A DNA stretch of 64,000 bases, taken from contig NZ_CP104174.1 of the NCBI RefSeq assembly GCF_025200925.1, positions 5,084,001 through 5,148,000 of the forward strand, read 5' to 3'. How positions within the stretch are numbered: the first letter of the stretch is position 1; every line of letters starts with the position of its first letter. Positions 11,379-19,810 of this stretch are shown in pieces. The notes beneath the pieces were generated by a model. That model did no database searches. It had not been told where the DNA came from and was given only the letters and a program-made list of their open reading frames with translations. Origin of the DNA: Bradyrhizobium sp. CB1015. GTDB taxonomy: Bacteria > Pseudomonadota > Alphaproteobacteria > Rhizobiales > Xanthobacteraceae. The position numbers and the translations under genes were made by a program.

Positions 11379-11650
11379 AGCACGACATAAGCCGTCAACC
11401 CAACTGCGCAGGGAAGGCCGGATGTTTGGCTTCACCTGTATGCCGCTGTGCAGCTTTTTCAAGCACACGCTTCGCACAGTGGACCGCGGGTGCCAGCCGG
11501 CACCCGGCCTTCCCTGCGCCCTCGGCACTTTTGGGGGCGGTGAGTGCAGCAAAACTCGGGCGGAATCTGCCGCGAGGAAGCCAAGGCGTGTCTGTGCTTC
11601 AAACGCTGTTGAAAGAGCAAGCACGCGGCAGTCCGTCGTTGCGAGCGCGT
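11379..11650 (+). repeat. Composite dispersed repeat, copy 1, part B
   Basis: Matches the reverse complement of about 58787-59069: ATAAGCCGTC, GCGCAGGGAAGGCCGG, GGCTTCACCTGTATGC, GGACCGCGGGTGCC, CCCGGCCTTCCCTGCGCC. The inner arms GCGCAGGGAAGGCCGG and CCGGCCTTCCCTGCGC can pair. It ends in CGTCGTTGCGAGCGCG, a truncated version of the palindrome that closes copy 2, just before the ATPase stop codon. Small frames through it look incidental. Confidence 0.75.
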
Positions 11651-11655
11651 GTCGA

Positions 11656-12408
11656 CTACTCCCCCAGCGTCGCCTCCACGAACCCGCGCGGGTCGTTGCA
11701 GAATTCGCGCATCACCCGGTAGTGATCCGTCTCCTCCACCGTCACGGGCTCGAGACCGTACTTTGTCAGCCGCAGCAGCCGCGCGTTGGGATAGGCCATC
11801 AGCATCGGCGAATGGGTCGCCATGATGACCTGGCAATTCCGGGAGGAATCCATGCGGTGCAGCAGCTTCAAGAACTCCATCTGGCGCGCCGGCGACAGCG
11901 CCGATTCCGGTTCGTCGAAGATGAAGATGCCCTGCTTCTGACATCGCTCCTGGAAGAAGCGTAGAAAGCCCTCGCCATGGGAGTAGGACAGAAAATCGGG
12001 CGGCATGTCCGACACTTCGTCGAGATATCTTGCGACGGAGAAGAACGTCTCGGCGCGGAAGAACCAGCCGTTGGTGATCTTCGGCACCCAGCCGGCGCGA
12101 AGCGCGGCCGACAGCTCGCCGCCCATGATCTCGCGCGCATTGGAGTGATCGACCGCCCGATAGCCCTTGCCGCCGCCCGCGTCGTCATAACCGGCGAGCG
12201 CTGCAATCCCCTCCAGGATGGTCGATTTGCCGGTGCCGTTCTCGCCAACGATGATGGTGATCGCGGTGTCGAAGCTCAGGTCGAACTCTTCGCGGAAGAT
12301 CGGAAGACAGTACGGATAGGTTTCCCAGTCCGGCACCAGCGCGCGATCAAGCCAGACGCGCCGAAGATAGGGAGCAGGCAGTCTGATGTCGCGCTGTCGC
12401 CCTCGCAT
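11656..12408 (-). CDS. AAA/ABC-type ATPase with a LexA-type promoter box
   Basis: Predicted 250-residue stand-alone ATPase of the AAA_21/RecF-SMC-like group. Walker A is IIVGENGTGKST and Walker B IFIFDEPESAL; a SYSHGEGFL segment takes the place of the ABC signature, and a VIMATHSPML motif with the switch histidine follows. No Toprim, nuclease or membrane segment is seen, so the partner is unknown. ATG 12408 follows GGGAGTGG; an in-frame TTG at 12447 overlaps the operator and is less likely. The perfect GTTC-N7-GTTC box 42 bases upstream suggests induction by DNA damage. The 3' end abuts the truncated repeat. Confidence 0.85.
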   Translation of the reverse strand: MRGRQRDIRLPAPYLRRVWLDRALVPDWETYPYCLPIFREEFDLSFDTAITIIVGENGTGKSTILEGIAALAGYDDAGGGKGYRAVDHSNAREIMGGELSAALRAGWVPKITNGWFFRAETFFSVARYLDEVSDMPPDFLSYSHGEGFLRFFQERCQKQGIFIFDEPESALSPARQMEFLKLLHRMDSSRNCQVIMATHSPMLMAYPNARLLRLTKYGLEPVTVEETDHYRVMREFCNDPRGFVEATLGE

Positions 12409-12449
12409 GCTCACCACTCCCTGCCCTGTCCGAGAACTCCTCGTCAAAG

Positions 12450-12464
12450 GAACATATCAGGAAC
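12450..12464 (-). promoter_or_regulatory. Predicted LexA (SOS) box of the ATPase gene
   Basis: On the minus strand GTTCCTGATATGTTC, an exact GTTC-N7-GTTC match, placed 42 bases before the ATPase ATG where a repressor would block the promoter. Confidence 0.65.
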
Positions 12465-12565
12465 ACGCACCGTGCGAAAGTAGTTTCAGCCGCAAATGAC
12501 CAGTCCAGGCTGCAACCTAGTCCAGCGCCTCCAGCACCAGCCCCAGCTCCAGCTGGAGCCCTTCG

Positions 12566-12580
12566 GAACATATCAGGACA
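12566..12580 (-). promoter_or_regulatory. Degenerate second copy of the LexA-type box
   Basis: On the minus strand TGTCCTGATATGTTC keeps the spacer and one half site but has lost the other. The surrounding 30 or so bases (CTTTCGC then TGTCCTGATATGTTCC) resemble those around the perfect box 116 bases away, which suggests an operator duplication. Confidence 0.4.
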
Positions 12581-12789
12581 CAATGCTCGCGAAAGCTGCA
12601 TTTGAGAAACATGCAGAAATCAATACCCGGCACGCGTTCCTCCACCCGCTTCGATATCTCAGGTCGTGGAGCGGATCGCCCCTGAGGATGCATGCCGAGA
12701 CAGTCTTGCTGACATGAGGCCAGCGCCCACCTCGCGACCCCGCAATGATTGACGGACGTCCGGGACCGCCAAGCCGCGAGGAATGCGCG

Positions 12790-14853
12790 ATGGTATCAAC
12801 GTATTTCAGCTACAATTACATTTCGCGCCATCTCAAGCAGTCCCTGACGCGGGTCGAACAGCAACCCGACGTCTCGCGAGAGGCCGCCTATTACAAGGCC
12901 AACATCGGCAAGGTGAAGACCGTCGACGATCTCATGAATGATTATCGCCTGTATCACTTTGCAATGAAGGCATACGGCCTGGAAGACATGGCCTATGCCA
13001 AGGCTTTCATGAGAAAGGTCCTGGAGAGCGACCTCTCCGACGCAAAGAGCTTTGTCAACAAGCTGGTCGATAAGCGTTACCGGGAGTTTGCCGCAGCATT
13101 CTCCTTCAACGGCAGCGCAACGCCTGTTGCGCAATCGGAGGACCAGACCGACGAGATGATCGGCCTGTACACGGCGACCAAGAAGAGCCAGGTCGATGCA
13201 CTTGCCGACGACACCAATTACTACAGCGCCCAAATCGGCAACATCACCAGTGCAGACCAGCTCCTGAACAACGACCGGCTTCGCAACTACGTCTATTCTG
13301 CATTCGGGATCGATCAAAGCAAGTGGCCGCGCGACACCATAAGCCAGGTCCTGCGCAGCGATCCATCCGATCCAAACAGCTACGTCAACACCACCTTCGC
13401 GTCTCAGTCGACCGGCCTGAACGCCCAGCTCGCTCAAGCCAAATCGGACGTGAGCGCCGCCAATGCAAAGATCGCCGACTACACGGCCCAACTCTCGCAA
13501 CCGGGCGCTGACGTAACCCAGTTGAAGGTCCAGATCCTGGTCGAAAAATATCACCTGGAGTCATACACAAAGAGCATTTCCAGCCTCAATGACCAGATAG
13601 CCACGATTGGCGAATTCGTCGACTTGGCCGGCGCATTCGCGTTTGCGCCTGACGGCTCGCTTCCGCCAGGCGTGCCTGCGCAGACTGCTGCAAACGTCAC
13701 GCTCACGAAACAGCGGTTCGACGACAGCAAGGCCGCCGTCTATTCGGCGGCAAGCCCGCTGAACGAAGCTTTCGCAATCAGGCAGTTCAGAACGGCCATC
13801 CTCACCATCGATTCGATCCAGGCGTTCGTATCGACACCGGCCGTGCATGATTTTGCACTCGGCGCCGTCGGCCTCGATCCCAAGGAAGTCTCGCATGACA
13901 CTGTCAAAGCCGTCCTCGAAAGCGATCTCAGCGACCCCAAGAGCTTCGTGTATACCCTCAAGGATGATCGATACGTTCAGCTCGCGCGCGCCTTCAATTT
14001 CGATGCAAACGGCAATCTGACCACACACCTGGTGGCCCAGGACCCGAGCGAGGTCCTCCGGATTGCGAAGGACTACGTCACTGCGATGATCAAGCAGGCG
14101 AGCCCTCAGGAGCAAGCTGCGGTTCGGGCACAAGCCGCGAAAGACGCGACATCTTATCGGGAAGCAATCGCAGACATCGAGAGCGTTTCCGATTTGCTCG
14201 CGAACAGGAAGATGGTCGATTTCGTTCTCGTCGCCAAGGGTCTGCAGCCAGAGAAAGTCAGCACCGAATATCTCAAGAAGATATTCGGCTCCGATCTGAG
14301 CAATCCAAAGAGCTTCGCGAACACGGAGAGCGATCCGCGCTTTGCTGAAATCGTCGCCTCATTCAATTTCGACAATAAAGGCAACGTCGCGCGCCTGCCG
14401 ATGATGGGTCCTCAGAAACGGGATCAGTTTCGGGAAACCCAGGCAAGCTATCTCCGGCATAGCCTGGAGCAGCAGCAAGGCGACATGAATCCCGGCGTGC
14501 GCCTGGCCCTCTATTTCCAGCGGAAGGCGGGGGAAATCACGTCCGCGTACGACATCCTTGCCGACAAGGCGCTTTCGGAGGTGTTCAGGACCACGTTCAA
14601 CCTGCCTGACTCGATGGCTGCGATGCCGATCGATCAGCAAGCCAAGTACGTGGACCGGTTCATGAAGATCAAGGATCTCTCCGATCCCGCGAAGGTTGAA
14701 AACCTGCTGGGCCGTTTCTCCGCCATGTATGACGTCAAGAACAGCCAGAGCACCGGTCAGGCTCAATCCCCGTTGCTCGACCTCTTTCAAGGATCGAGCT
14801 CAGGGATAAGCCAATCTACTTTCCTGGCGATTGCCAAGCTGCGCGCTCACTGA
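12790..14853 (+). CDS. DUF1217-repeat protein (flagellum-associated family)
   Basis: Predicted 687-residue protein made of five diverged units at about residues 31-106, 141-204, 330-406, 453-528 and 580-680. Each unit follows the plan YYxxxIGxIxSxDDLLxxxRLxxFxLxAxGL, then VLxSDLSDPKSFVN, then DxRYxxxAxAFxF. A helical, coiled-coil-like stretch (210-272) separates units 2 and 3. DUF1217 proteins are usually found in rhizobial flagellar clusters, but no flagellar gene is near. ATG 12790 has GAGGA upstream. There is no clear signal peptide. Function is unknown. Confidence 0.83.
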   Translation: MVSTYFSYNYISRHLKQSLTRVEQQPDVSREAAYYKANIGKVKTVDDLMNDYRLYHFAMKAYGLEDMAYAKAFMRKVLESDLSDAKSFVNKLVDKRYREFAAAFSFNGSATPVAQSEDQTDEMIGLYTATKKSQVDALADDTNYYSAQIGNITSADQLLNNDRLRNYVYSAFGIDQSKWPRDTISQVLRSDPSDPNSYVNTTFASQSTGLNAQLAQAKSDVSAANAKIADYTAQLSQPGADVTQLKVQILVEKYHLESYTKSISSLNDQIATIGEFVDLAGAFAFAPDGSLPPGVPAQTAANVTLTKQRFDDSKAAVYSAASPLNEAFAIRQFRTAILTIDSIQAFVSTPAVHDFALGAVGLDPKEVSHDTVKAVLESDLSDPKSFVYTLKDDRYVQLARAFNFDANGNLTTHLVAQDPSEVLRIAKDYVTAMIKQASPQEQAAVRAQAAKDATSYREAIADIESVSDLLANRKMVDFVLVAKGLQPEKVSTEYLKKIFGSDLSNPKSFANTESDPRFAEIVASFNFDNKGNVARLPMMGPQKRDQFRETQASYLRHSLEQQQGDMNPGVRLALYFQRKAGEITSAYDILADKALSEVFRTTFNLPDSMAAMPIDQQAKYVDRFMKIKDLSDPAKVENLLGRFSAMYDVKNSQSTGQAQSPLLDLFQGSSSGISQSTFLAIAKLRAH

Positions 14854-14866
14854 CCGCTCGCCGCCA

Positions 14867-15727
14867 CTAGCCCAGCACCTCCAGCACCAGCTCCATCGTC
14901 ATCAGCACGGGATTGTCGCCACGGATCAGACGGCCCTCCGCAACGCCGCCGGTGTAGTCGATCAGCGCGACATCGAGCGCAGCTTCCAGCGCGCCGGATA
15001 TGCCGGGCGCGATTGTCCCTGCCGTGATCGCCAGCTCCGTCGCAAACGGTTCGGTCACGCCGCCATGGGTGAAGCGCGCACCGATGGTCGAGCCGACGCC
15101 ACCATGAATCTTCGCGCGGGCGATACCGTGGGCGCGGCAGAACTCTTCGAGACAGCCGCCAAAATCCTGGTTCGGGCGCAGCCGCAGCGCGAACGCGCGG
15201 CTGGTCGTTCGCGCGCCGGTGCTCGCAGCAGCAACCGGTCCGAACAGCTTGAAATTGGTCTCCGGATCGGGCTCCGCCGTGAACATCGCGCCGTCGATGC
15301 CGAAGGCCTCGACCTCGAACGGCTCGGCGACGACGGTCTCGTCCGGGAGCATGTGGCCGCCGCTCGCCTTGCCGTCCGCCTCGGTCCAGAGGCCGTGGCA
15401 ATGAAAGAACGGCCCACCGTCGCGCATGCCGAGCGTCATGCTGCCGAGCTTGGGGCGCGTCACGCCACAAGGCCGGAACGTGTCGCTGTAGAACGCCGCG
15501 TTCTCGCCGTTCTTCGACAGCGCCGGCATGACATAGGCGAACGGCCCCAGCGCGCCGCGGCGAAAGTTCAGCACGCCGCCGGCAAAGCCTTCCGCGGCAA
15601 AGCCGCGCCGCGCGGCCTCCAGCAGCGGCAGACCGGCCTCAAGCGTGAAGGAAAAGGCGCGCCCCCTCGCCTCCACCCATTGGATGCGCTCGGGAGGTGG
15701 CGGGCCCGGCTGCTTGATGCTCCGCAT
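14867..15727 (-). CDS. PPC/DUF296-domain protein with two tandem domains
   Basis: Predicted 286-residue cytoplasmic protein. The N-terminal half has the PPC/DUF296 pattern with probable metal ligands FHCHGLW and GGHML. The second half (about 180-286) repeats the fold: GGCLEEFCRAHGIARAKIHGGVGS, split here at GGCLEEF/IHGGVG, then DYTGGVAEGRL. The domain occurs in plant AT-hook proteins and in bacterial proteins of unclear role. It starts 9 bases after the acyl-CoA synthetase stop, so the two are probably one operon and may share a substrate. Confidence 0.78.
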   Translation of the reverse strand: MRSIKQPGPPPPERIQWVEARGRAFSFTLEAGLPLLEAARRGFAAEGFAGGVLNFRRGALGPFAYVMPALSKNGENAAFYSDTFRPCGVTRPKLGSMTLGMRDGGPFFHCHGLWTEADGKASGGHMLPDETVVAEPFEVEAFGIDGAMFTAEPDPETNFKLFGPVAAASTGARTTSRAFALRLRPNQDFGGCLEEFCRAHGIARAKIHGGVGSTIGARFTHGGVTEPFATELAITAGTIAPGISGALEAALDVALIDYTGGVAEGRLIRGDNPVLMTMELVLEVLG

Positions 15728-15736
15728 CTGGTGCGC

Positions 15737-17341
15737 TCAGCCCGTCTTCTTGTCGAGGTCGAGCAGCCCGCGCGCCTCGAGCTCGTCGCGCACCATGCGC
15801 TTCGGCACCTTGCCATAGCCGGATTTCGGCAGCGCATCCCAGAAGAAGAAGCGCTTCGGCATCTTGTAGCGCGGCACTTTCGGCGACAGGAACGCCGCCA
15901 TGTCCGCTTCGCTCACCGCCTTCGCGCCTTCGCGGACGACACAGACGGCGACACCGACCTCGCCCCAGGTCGCATCGGGCACGCCGAGCACGGCAACCTC
16001 GCCGATCGCGGGGTGCGTCAGGATCTTCTCCTCGATCTCGCGCGGATAGATATTGGAACCGCCGGAGATGTACATGTCGGAGGCACGTCCTGTGATGTAC
16101 ACAAAACCCTCCTCGTCCATATGGCCGAGGTCGCCGGTGCGGAACCAGCCGTTGCGGAACGCCTTCGCATTGGCTTCGGGGTTGTCGTAATAGCCGGCGA
16201 ACACCGCAGGCCCGATCACGCAGATCTCGCCGCTCTGGTTGGCGTTGAGTTCGCGGCCCTCGTCGTCCTGGATCGACACCTGCATGCCGGTACGTTCGAA
16301 GCCGCAGGTGCCGATCTTGGCGTGCGGGCCGTCCTCCGGATCGTGCAGCGCCGCCGGCAGGACGGTGATGTTGCCGGTGACCTCGCCAAGGCCAAAATAC
16401 TGCACGATCACCTTGCCAAGCTTCTTCAGCGCCGCCTTCTGGTCCTCGCGATACATCGGCGCACCCGCATAGATGACGTAACGCAGCGAGGAATGGTCGT
16501 ATTTGTCGGCGGCGGGATGCTCGACCATCATCTTCAGGATGGTCGGCACGGTGAAGAGATTGCTGACGCGATGCGCCTCGATCAGGCGGAACGCCTCGTT
16601 GATGTCGAATTTCTCGGTCGGCAGCAGCACGGTGCGCGCGCCGCGCGCGGTCTGCATCAATTGATGCACGCCGGCGCCGTGCGACAACGGCGCCACCACC
16701 AGCGAGGCATCCTGCTCGGTCGTGCCGGGCGTCAGATCGGCGAGATGATTGGTGACGACGAATCCCATCTGGCCGTGGGTGAGCACGGCCGCCTTGGAGC
16801 GTCCGGTAGTGCCGGAGGTGAAGAAGAACCAGCAGGGATCGTCATGCTCGACGGCGACATTCTCCACAACAGCCCCCGCATGCGAGGCGATCGCGTCAGC
16901 CACCGAGCCCTCGCCGAAGGGGGCCTTGCCGTCGATGCTCCAGGTGAACTCCAGCGCACCGCCCTTCACCGCCGCTGCGTGCTCGGGAAAATCGACGTGG
17001 CACAGAAACGCCTTCGCGCCGGAGGCCTGCGCGAGATAGCCGACCTCATCCGGCATCAGACGGAAATTGGTGGGCACCCAGACCGCACCGAGCCGGAACG
17101 CAGCGAACATCGAGAAGAACATCTCATCGCCATTCTTGGAATGGACGAGGATGCGGTCACCTTTCGCAATGCCCCGCGCGGCGAGCGCCGCGGCCAGGGC
17201 GGAGACCTGCGCATCGATCTCGCGCCAGGTCCAGGACTTGTCCCCCCAGACGAAGCCGGGACGCGCGCCATGCCGCCGCGCATTCTGGGTCAGCATATAG
17301 GCGAGATTCATGACGCGGCGGGACATGCGCAGGGGCTGCAT
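15737..17341 (-). CDS. Acyl-CoA synthetase (AMP-forming, ANL superfamily)
   Basis: Predicted 534-residue enzyme that activates a carboxylic acid as acyl-AMP and then acyl-CoA. Motifs are the P-loop FFTSGTTGRSK, the YFGLGEVTGN A5 region, WFRTGDLGHMDEEGFVYITGR split at the GDLG core with hinge GRASDMYISGG, and the C-terminal catalytic lysine in SGYGKVPKR. Length fits fatty or aromatic acid ligases; the substrate is not determined. ATG 17341. It is first in a two-gene unit with the PPC/DUF296 gene. Confidence 0.9.
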   Translation of the reverse strand: MQPLRMSRRVMNLAYMLTQNARRHGARPGFVWGDKSWTWREIDAQVSALAAALAARGIAKGDRILVHSKNGDEMFFSMFAAFRLGAVWVPTNFRLMPDEVGYLAQASGAKAFLCHVDFPEHAAAVKGGALEFTWSIDGKAPFGEGSVADAIASHAGAVVENVAVEHDDPCWFFFTSGTTGRSKAAVLTHGQMGFVVTNHLADLTPGTTEQDASLVVAPLSHGAGVHQLMQTARGARTVLLPTEKFDINEAFRLIEAHRVSNLFTVPTILKMMVEHPAADKYDHSSLRYVIYAGAPMYREDQKAALKKLGKVIVQYFGLGEVTGNITVLPAALHDPEDGPHAKIGTCGFERTGMQVSIQDDEGRELNANQSGEICVIGPAVFAGYYDNPEANAKAFRNGWFRTGDLGHMDEEGFVYITGRASDMYISGGSNIYPREIEEKILTHPAIGEVAVLGVPDATWGEVGVAVCVVREGAKAVSEADMAAFLSPKVPRYKMPKRFFFWDALPKSGYGKVPKRMVRDELEARGLLDLDKKTG

Positions 17342-17446
17342 CGGGCTTCCTCGTGGGCGACGGGCGGCACGCGAGCCGTCCGTTCATTGCAGCCCATTTA
17401 TCGCCAACGCCAGCGGCCCTGCAAGACCGGCTGCCGCGGACCAGCC

Positions 17447-17941
17447 CTACGGCTGCTTGAAGGCAAAAGGCGTCGCCGTGATGGTCCTGGTCTTGCAGCA
17501 GGCCTGCGCACCAAAGCCGCCGCAGAAGCTGCCATGCAGATCGAAGCGGATGGTGCGCGCGGCGCCGCGCTTTACCGGTGGGGCCATGATCTTGTAGCGG
17601 AGGACATAGCCGTCGAACACCTCGCGCACGCTGCCGTCCGGCAGCGTCACCAGGATCTTCATGACGCAGCCGCCGGTTCCGCAATAGGTCGTCTCGCGAT
17701 CGCCGCATTTGGTGTCCTGGAAACCGACGATGTAGTCCTCGCGAGCATCGCCGGTCAGGTCGATCCTGCGCACGGTGTCGGGCGCGAAGGTCACCGCGCC
17801 ACCCGCCTGGCTCTCGCATTCTTCATTGGCGTGGCGCAGCGCCTTCTGCACGCCGGGCGGATAGTCGGCCGGATTGAACGGCTTTGCGTCGTCGGCGCGC
17901 GCGGCCGAGGCGAACAGAGCGAGCATGATCAGATAACGCAT
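17447..17941 (-). CDS. Exported cysteine-rich hypothetical protein
   Basis: Predicted 164 residues with a signal peptide (MRYLIMLALFASAARA, cleavage before DDAKPF). The mature part has an RRIDLTGDAREDYIV segment like the EF-hand-type repeats of FG-GAP proteins. Eight or so cysteines (CGDRETTYCGTGGC, CGGFGAQACC) probably form disulfides in the periplasm. No family name is recognised. It precedes, on the same strand, the acyl-CoA synthetase gene 105 bases away. Confidence 0.72.
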   Translation of the reverse strand: MRYLIMLALFASAARADDAKPFNPADYPPGVQKALRHANEECESQAGGAVTFAPDTVRRIDLTGDAREDYIVGFQDTKCGDRETTYCGTGGCVMKILVTLPDGSVREVFDGYVLRYKIMAPPVKRGAARTIRFDLHGSFCGGFGAQACCKTRTITATPFAFKQP

Positions 17942-18035
17942 TCGCGTTTGTCGTCAGCGCGGCCACAATCGTTCAGGGAATTTTAAACATGATCGGCGCA
18001 ACGTTCGTCAGTTCTCGCGTACAGAGTGCCGCATC

Positions 18036-18386
18036 ATGGTCAAAGCGCCCGCCCTCCTCCTGTTGTCGCTGGCGCTCGCCGGATGTGCCGCGACTCCGCA
18101 GGCTCATCTTGCGTCCGATCCCGCCTTCAAGCCTGCACGCTATGCCTGGGATGGTACCGGCGAGGATCCCAATCGGCCACGCGCCGCCTCGCAGCCGACG
18201 CGGACTGCCGCCCGCAACAGGGCGCAAGCCGACGCTCAGCCCTCTTCGAAGGAATGGTGGCAGGCGCAGGACGGCATCGAGGCCGAACAGGACGCCAGGG
18301 TCAACCGCTCCCTGGTCATTTGCCAAGGCTGCCTCCGCCCGCAGCCACAGGCCGAAGATTCCAGGCTAGCCAAAGCGACCGATTGA
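18036..18386 (+). CDS. Small predicted lipoprotein
   Basis: Predicted 116 residues. The lipobox LALAGC puts lipidated Cys at residue 17. The remainder is Arg/Ala/Gln-rich and low in hydrophobic residues, with a CQGC pair near the end. No recognised domain. It is separated by about 85 bases from the following GNAT gene. Divergent from the exported protein gene to the left. Confidence 0.65.
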   Translation: MVKAPALLLLSLALAGCAATPQAHLASDPAFKPARYAWDGTGEDPNRPRAASQPTRTAARNRAQADAQPSSKEWWQAQDGIEAEQDARVNRSLVICQGCLRPQPQAEDSRLAKATD

Positions 18387-18470
18387 ACCGAACGGCTCTG
18401 ATCGGAAACGCGCCGACCAGACCGCGCGTTACGATCTCGTGCGCGGGGCTGGCAGCTGCAAGGCAACGAT

Positions 18471-18746
18471 ATGAGCGACGTCATCAACAACAAGGCCTAT
18501 CACCGATATGAGCTCGAGGTGGAGGGTCATCTTGCGACCGAGCACTACAAGCTCGACGGCGATGTCATCACCTTCGAGCATACCGACGTGCCGAAGGAGC
18601 TTGGCGGCAAGGGCATCGGCTCGAAACTTGTGCAAGGCGCGCTCGACCAGGTCCGGGCCGACGGATTGAAGCTGATCCCGCAATGCCCGTTCGTGAAGGC
18701 ATGGATCGACAAGCACCCGGACTATGCGGATCTCGTGACACCGTGA
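18471..18746 (+). CDS. Small GNAT-family acetyltransferase (NATD1/YjdJ type), paralogue 1
   Basis: Predicted 91-residue minimal GNAT protein. The acetyl-CoA loop is GGKGIGSKLVQGAL and the C-terminal motif CPFVKAWIDKHPDYADLV is typical of the NATD1/YjdJ group. The acceptor substrate is unknown. Near relative of the gene at 19483, same length and order of motifs. A strong bidirectional terminator follows. Confidence 0.87.
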   Translation: MSDVINNKAYHRYELEVEGHLATEHYKLDGDVITFEHTDVPKELGGKGIGSKLVQGALDQVRADGLKLIPQCPFVKAWIDKHPDYADLVTP

Positions 18747-18752
18747 GTGCAC

Positions 18753-18780
18753 AGGCCCGCCGCCAGTGGCCGGCGGGCCT
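18753..18780. terminator. Bidirectional terminator between GNAT and SPW genes
   Basis: AGGCCCGCCG and CGGCGGGCCT pair perfectly over 10 bases around CCAGTGGC. It lies between convergent genes, but T tracts are short on both sides. Confidence 0.65.
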
Positions 18781-18796
18781 GCCGTTTACTTACGGC

Positions 18797-19192
18797 CTAT
18801 TGTCCGTGCTTGAGCAAGTCCTGGTCATTCATGTCCCAGTCCTGCCACAGCTGGAGAACGCCGAGCAGCACCACCACCGCACCGAGGCTCGTGTGATAGA
18901 TGCGGAGGAAGCCCTCGCCGGAATAGCCGATCGCGTAGGGCGAGGCGATGAGCCACAGTCCGACCAGGATCGTCGTCACCTCTTGCCAGCGCTGCAAGGC
19001 GACGTATTCGAGCTGGCTGATGCCAAATACGATCAGACCGATCGCGACCGTGTTCAGGATGGCCGTCTGGTGACCGGCGATCGCCTGATCCTGGATCGGA
19101 AACCACGGCGAGGCCACGATCACTGCCCCCAGCAGCATCCCGCACCAGTCTTCCCACGTTCGATGAGTATTGAAGAAACCAGAATCCGACAT
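18797..19192 (-). CDS. SPW-repeat integral membrane protein
   Basis: Predicted 131 residues with four hydrophobic segments. Two SPW-type motifs, ASPWFP and ASPYAIGYSG, each follow a helix (GMLLGAVIV and ILVGLWLI). ATG 19192 has a near-perfect AGGAGGGT ribosome site. Function is unknown; the family is common in rhizobia, often near stress genes. It is flanked by the two GNAT paralogues. Confidence 0.85.
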   Translation of the reverse strand: MSDSGFFNTHRTWEDWCGMLLGAVIVASPWFPIQDQAIAGHQTAILNTVAIGLIVFGISQLEYVALQRWQEVTTILVGLWLIASPYAIGYSGEGFLRIYHTSLGAVVVLLGVLQLWQDWDMNDQDLLKHGQ

Positions 19193-19482
19193 CGTACCCT
19201 CCTGCAAAAGAGGCATACGTCTGCGGCTGGCGATCATGACACTCCGAATGTCTGGCGACCCCGCCGGCCGCATTCGGGCGTATGTCCTTTCCAGGACGTG
19301 GGAACCGAAGTCCGGCTTGCAAGAGCGGCATCGCGGATTTTTTGCGGGCCGCGGGACCATGCTCGCGGCGCGCCATATCCATACTGCAGTGCGGTGACGG
19401 CGATCTGCCTTGGTCTCATCTTGGCAAGGGCCGTGTCAGGCTCCTAGATCAGGAGGCAATCTGCAGTTCGAAAGGATCCCGC

Positions 19483-19758
19483 ATGGCGGCTTCGGTACGC
19501 GACAACAAGGACAAGAGCCGCTTCGAGCTCGATGTCGGCAACGACATCGCCTTCGCCAATTACCGGCTGGCGCCATCGGTCGTGATCATCACCCACACCG
19601 AGACGCCGCGCGCGCTACGCGGGCGCGGCATCGGCTCCGAGCTGGTCAAGGGCGCGCTCGACCTGATCCGGCGCGACGGCAAGAAGGTGATCGCCGGCTG
19701 CGGCTTCGTCGCCGACTATCTCGACCGGCATCCGGAGGATTCGGATCTGGTCGCCTAA
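19483..19758 (+). CDS. Small GNAT-family acetyltransferase (NATD1/YjdJ type), paralogue 2
   Basis: Predicted 91-residue GNAT protein with RGRGIGSELVKGALDLI as the acetyl-CoA loop and CGFVADYLDRHPEDSDLV at the end. ATG 19483 follows AAAGGAT. It aligns end to end with the protein at 18471 (shared GIGSxLVxGALD, HP-D-DLV), pointing to a local duplication that was later split by, or carried along with, the SPW gene. Confidence 0.87.
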   Translation: MAASVRDNKDKSRFELDVGNDIAFANYRLAPSVVIITHTETPRALRGRGIGSELVKGALDLIRRDGKKVIAGCGFVADYLDRHPEDSDLVA

Positions 19759-19768
19759 CCGCAAAAGG

Positions 19769-19786
19769 GCCCGCGAGATCGCGGGC
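19769..19786 (-). terminator. Terminator of the DUF3597 gene
   Basis: GCCCGCGA/TCGCGGGC hairpin; on the minus strand it is followed by CCTTTTGC. Lies between the convergent GNAT and DUF3597 genes. Confidence 0.65.
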
Positions 19787-19810
19787 TCCTGCGGCACGAA
19801 CCAGGGCGGG

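Larger units (their letters stand above)
12409..12789. other. Divergent upstream region, ATPase and DUF1217 genes
   Basis: 380 bases holding the two LexA-type boxes listed separately and the leader of the DUF1217 gene. A short minus-strand GCTGGAG/GGGCTGG-rich stretch at about 12515-12565 resembles a decayed coding end. No gene is claimed. Confidence 0.4.

Noticed and set aside
11277..11624. A 115-codon frame across the IS110 leader and repeat part B
   Set aside because: It spans a mobile element boundary and a non-coding repeat, with no ribosome site or family match.
12515..12565. Resemblance of the stretch upstream of the ATPase gene to the 3' end of the DUF296 gene
   Set aside because: The match is a short Leu/Glu codon run in GC-rich sequence. 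It is too short to separate from chance.
14831..17986. A 1051-codon open frame on the plus strand
   Set aside because: Runs opposite the PPC/DUF296, acyl-CoA synthetase and exported-protein genes, all of which show clear motifs. The frame is rich in Arg, His and Asp as expected of a shadow.
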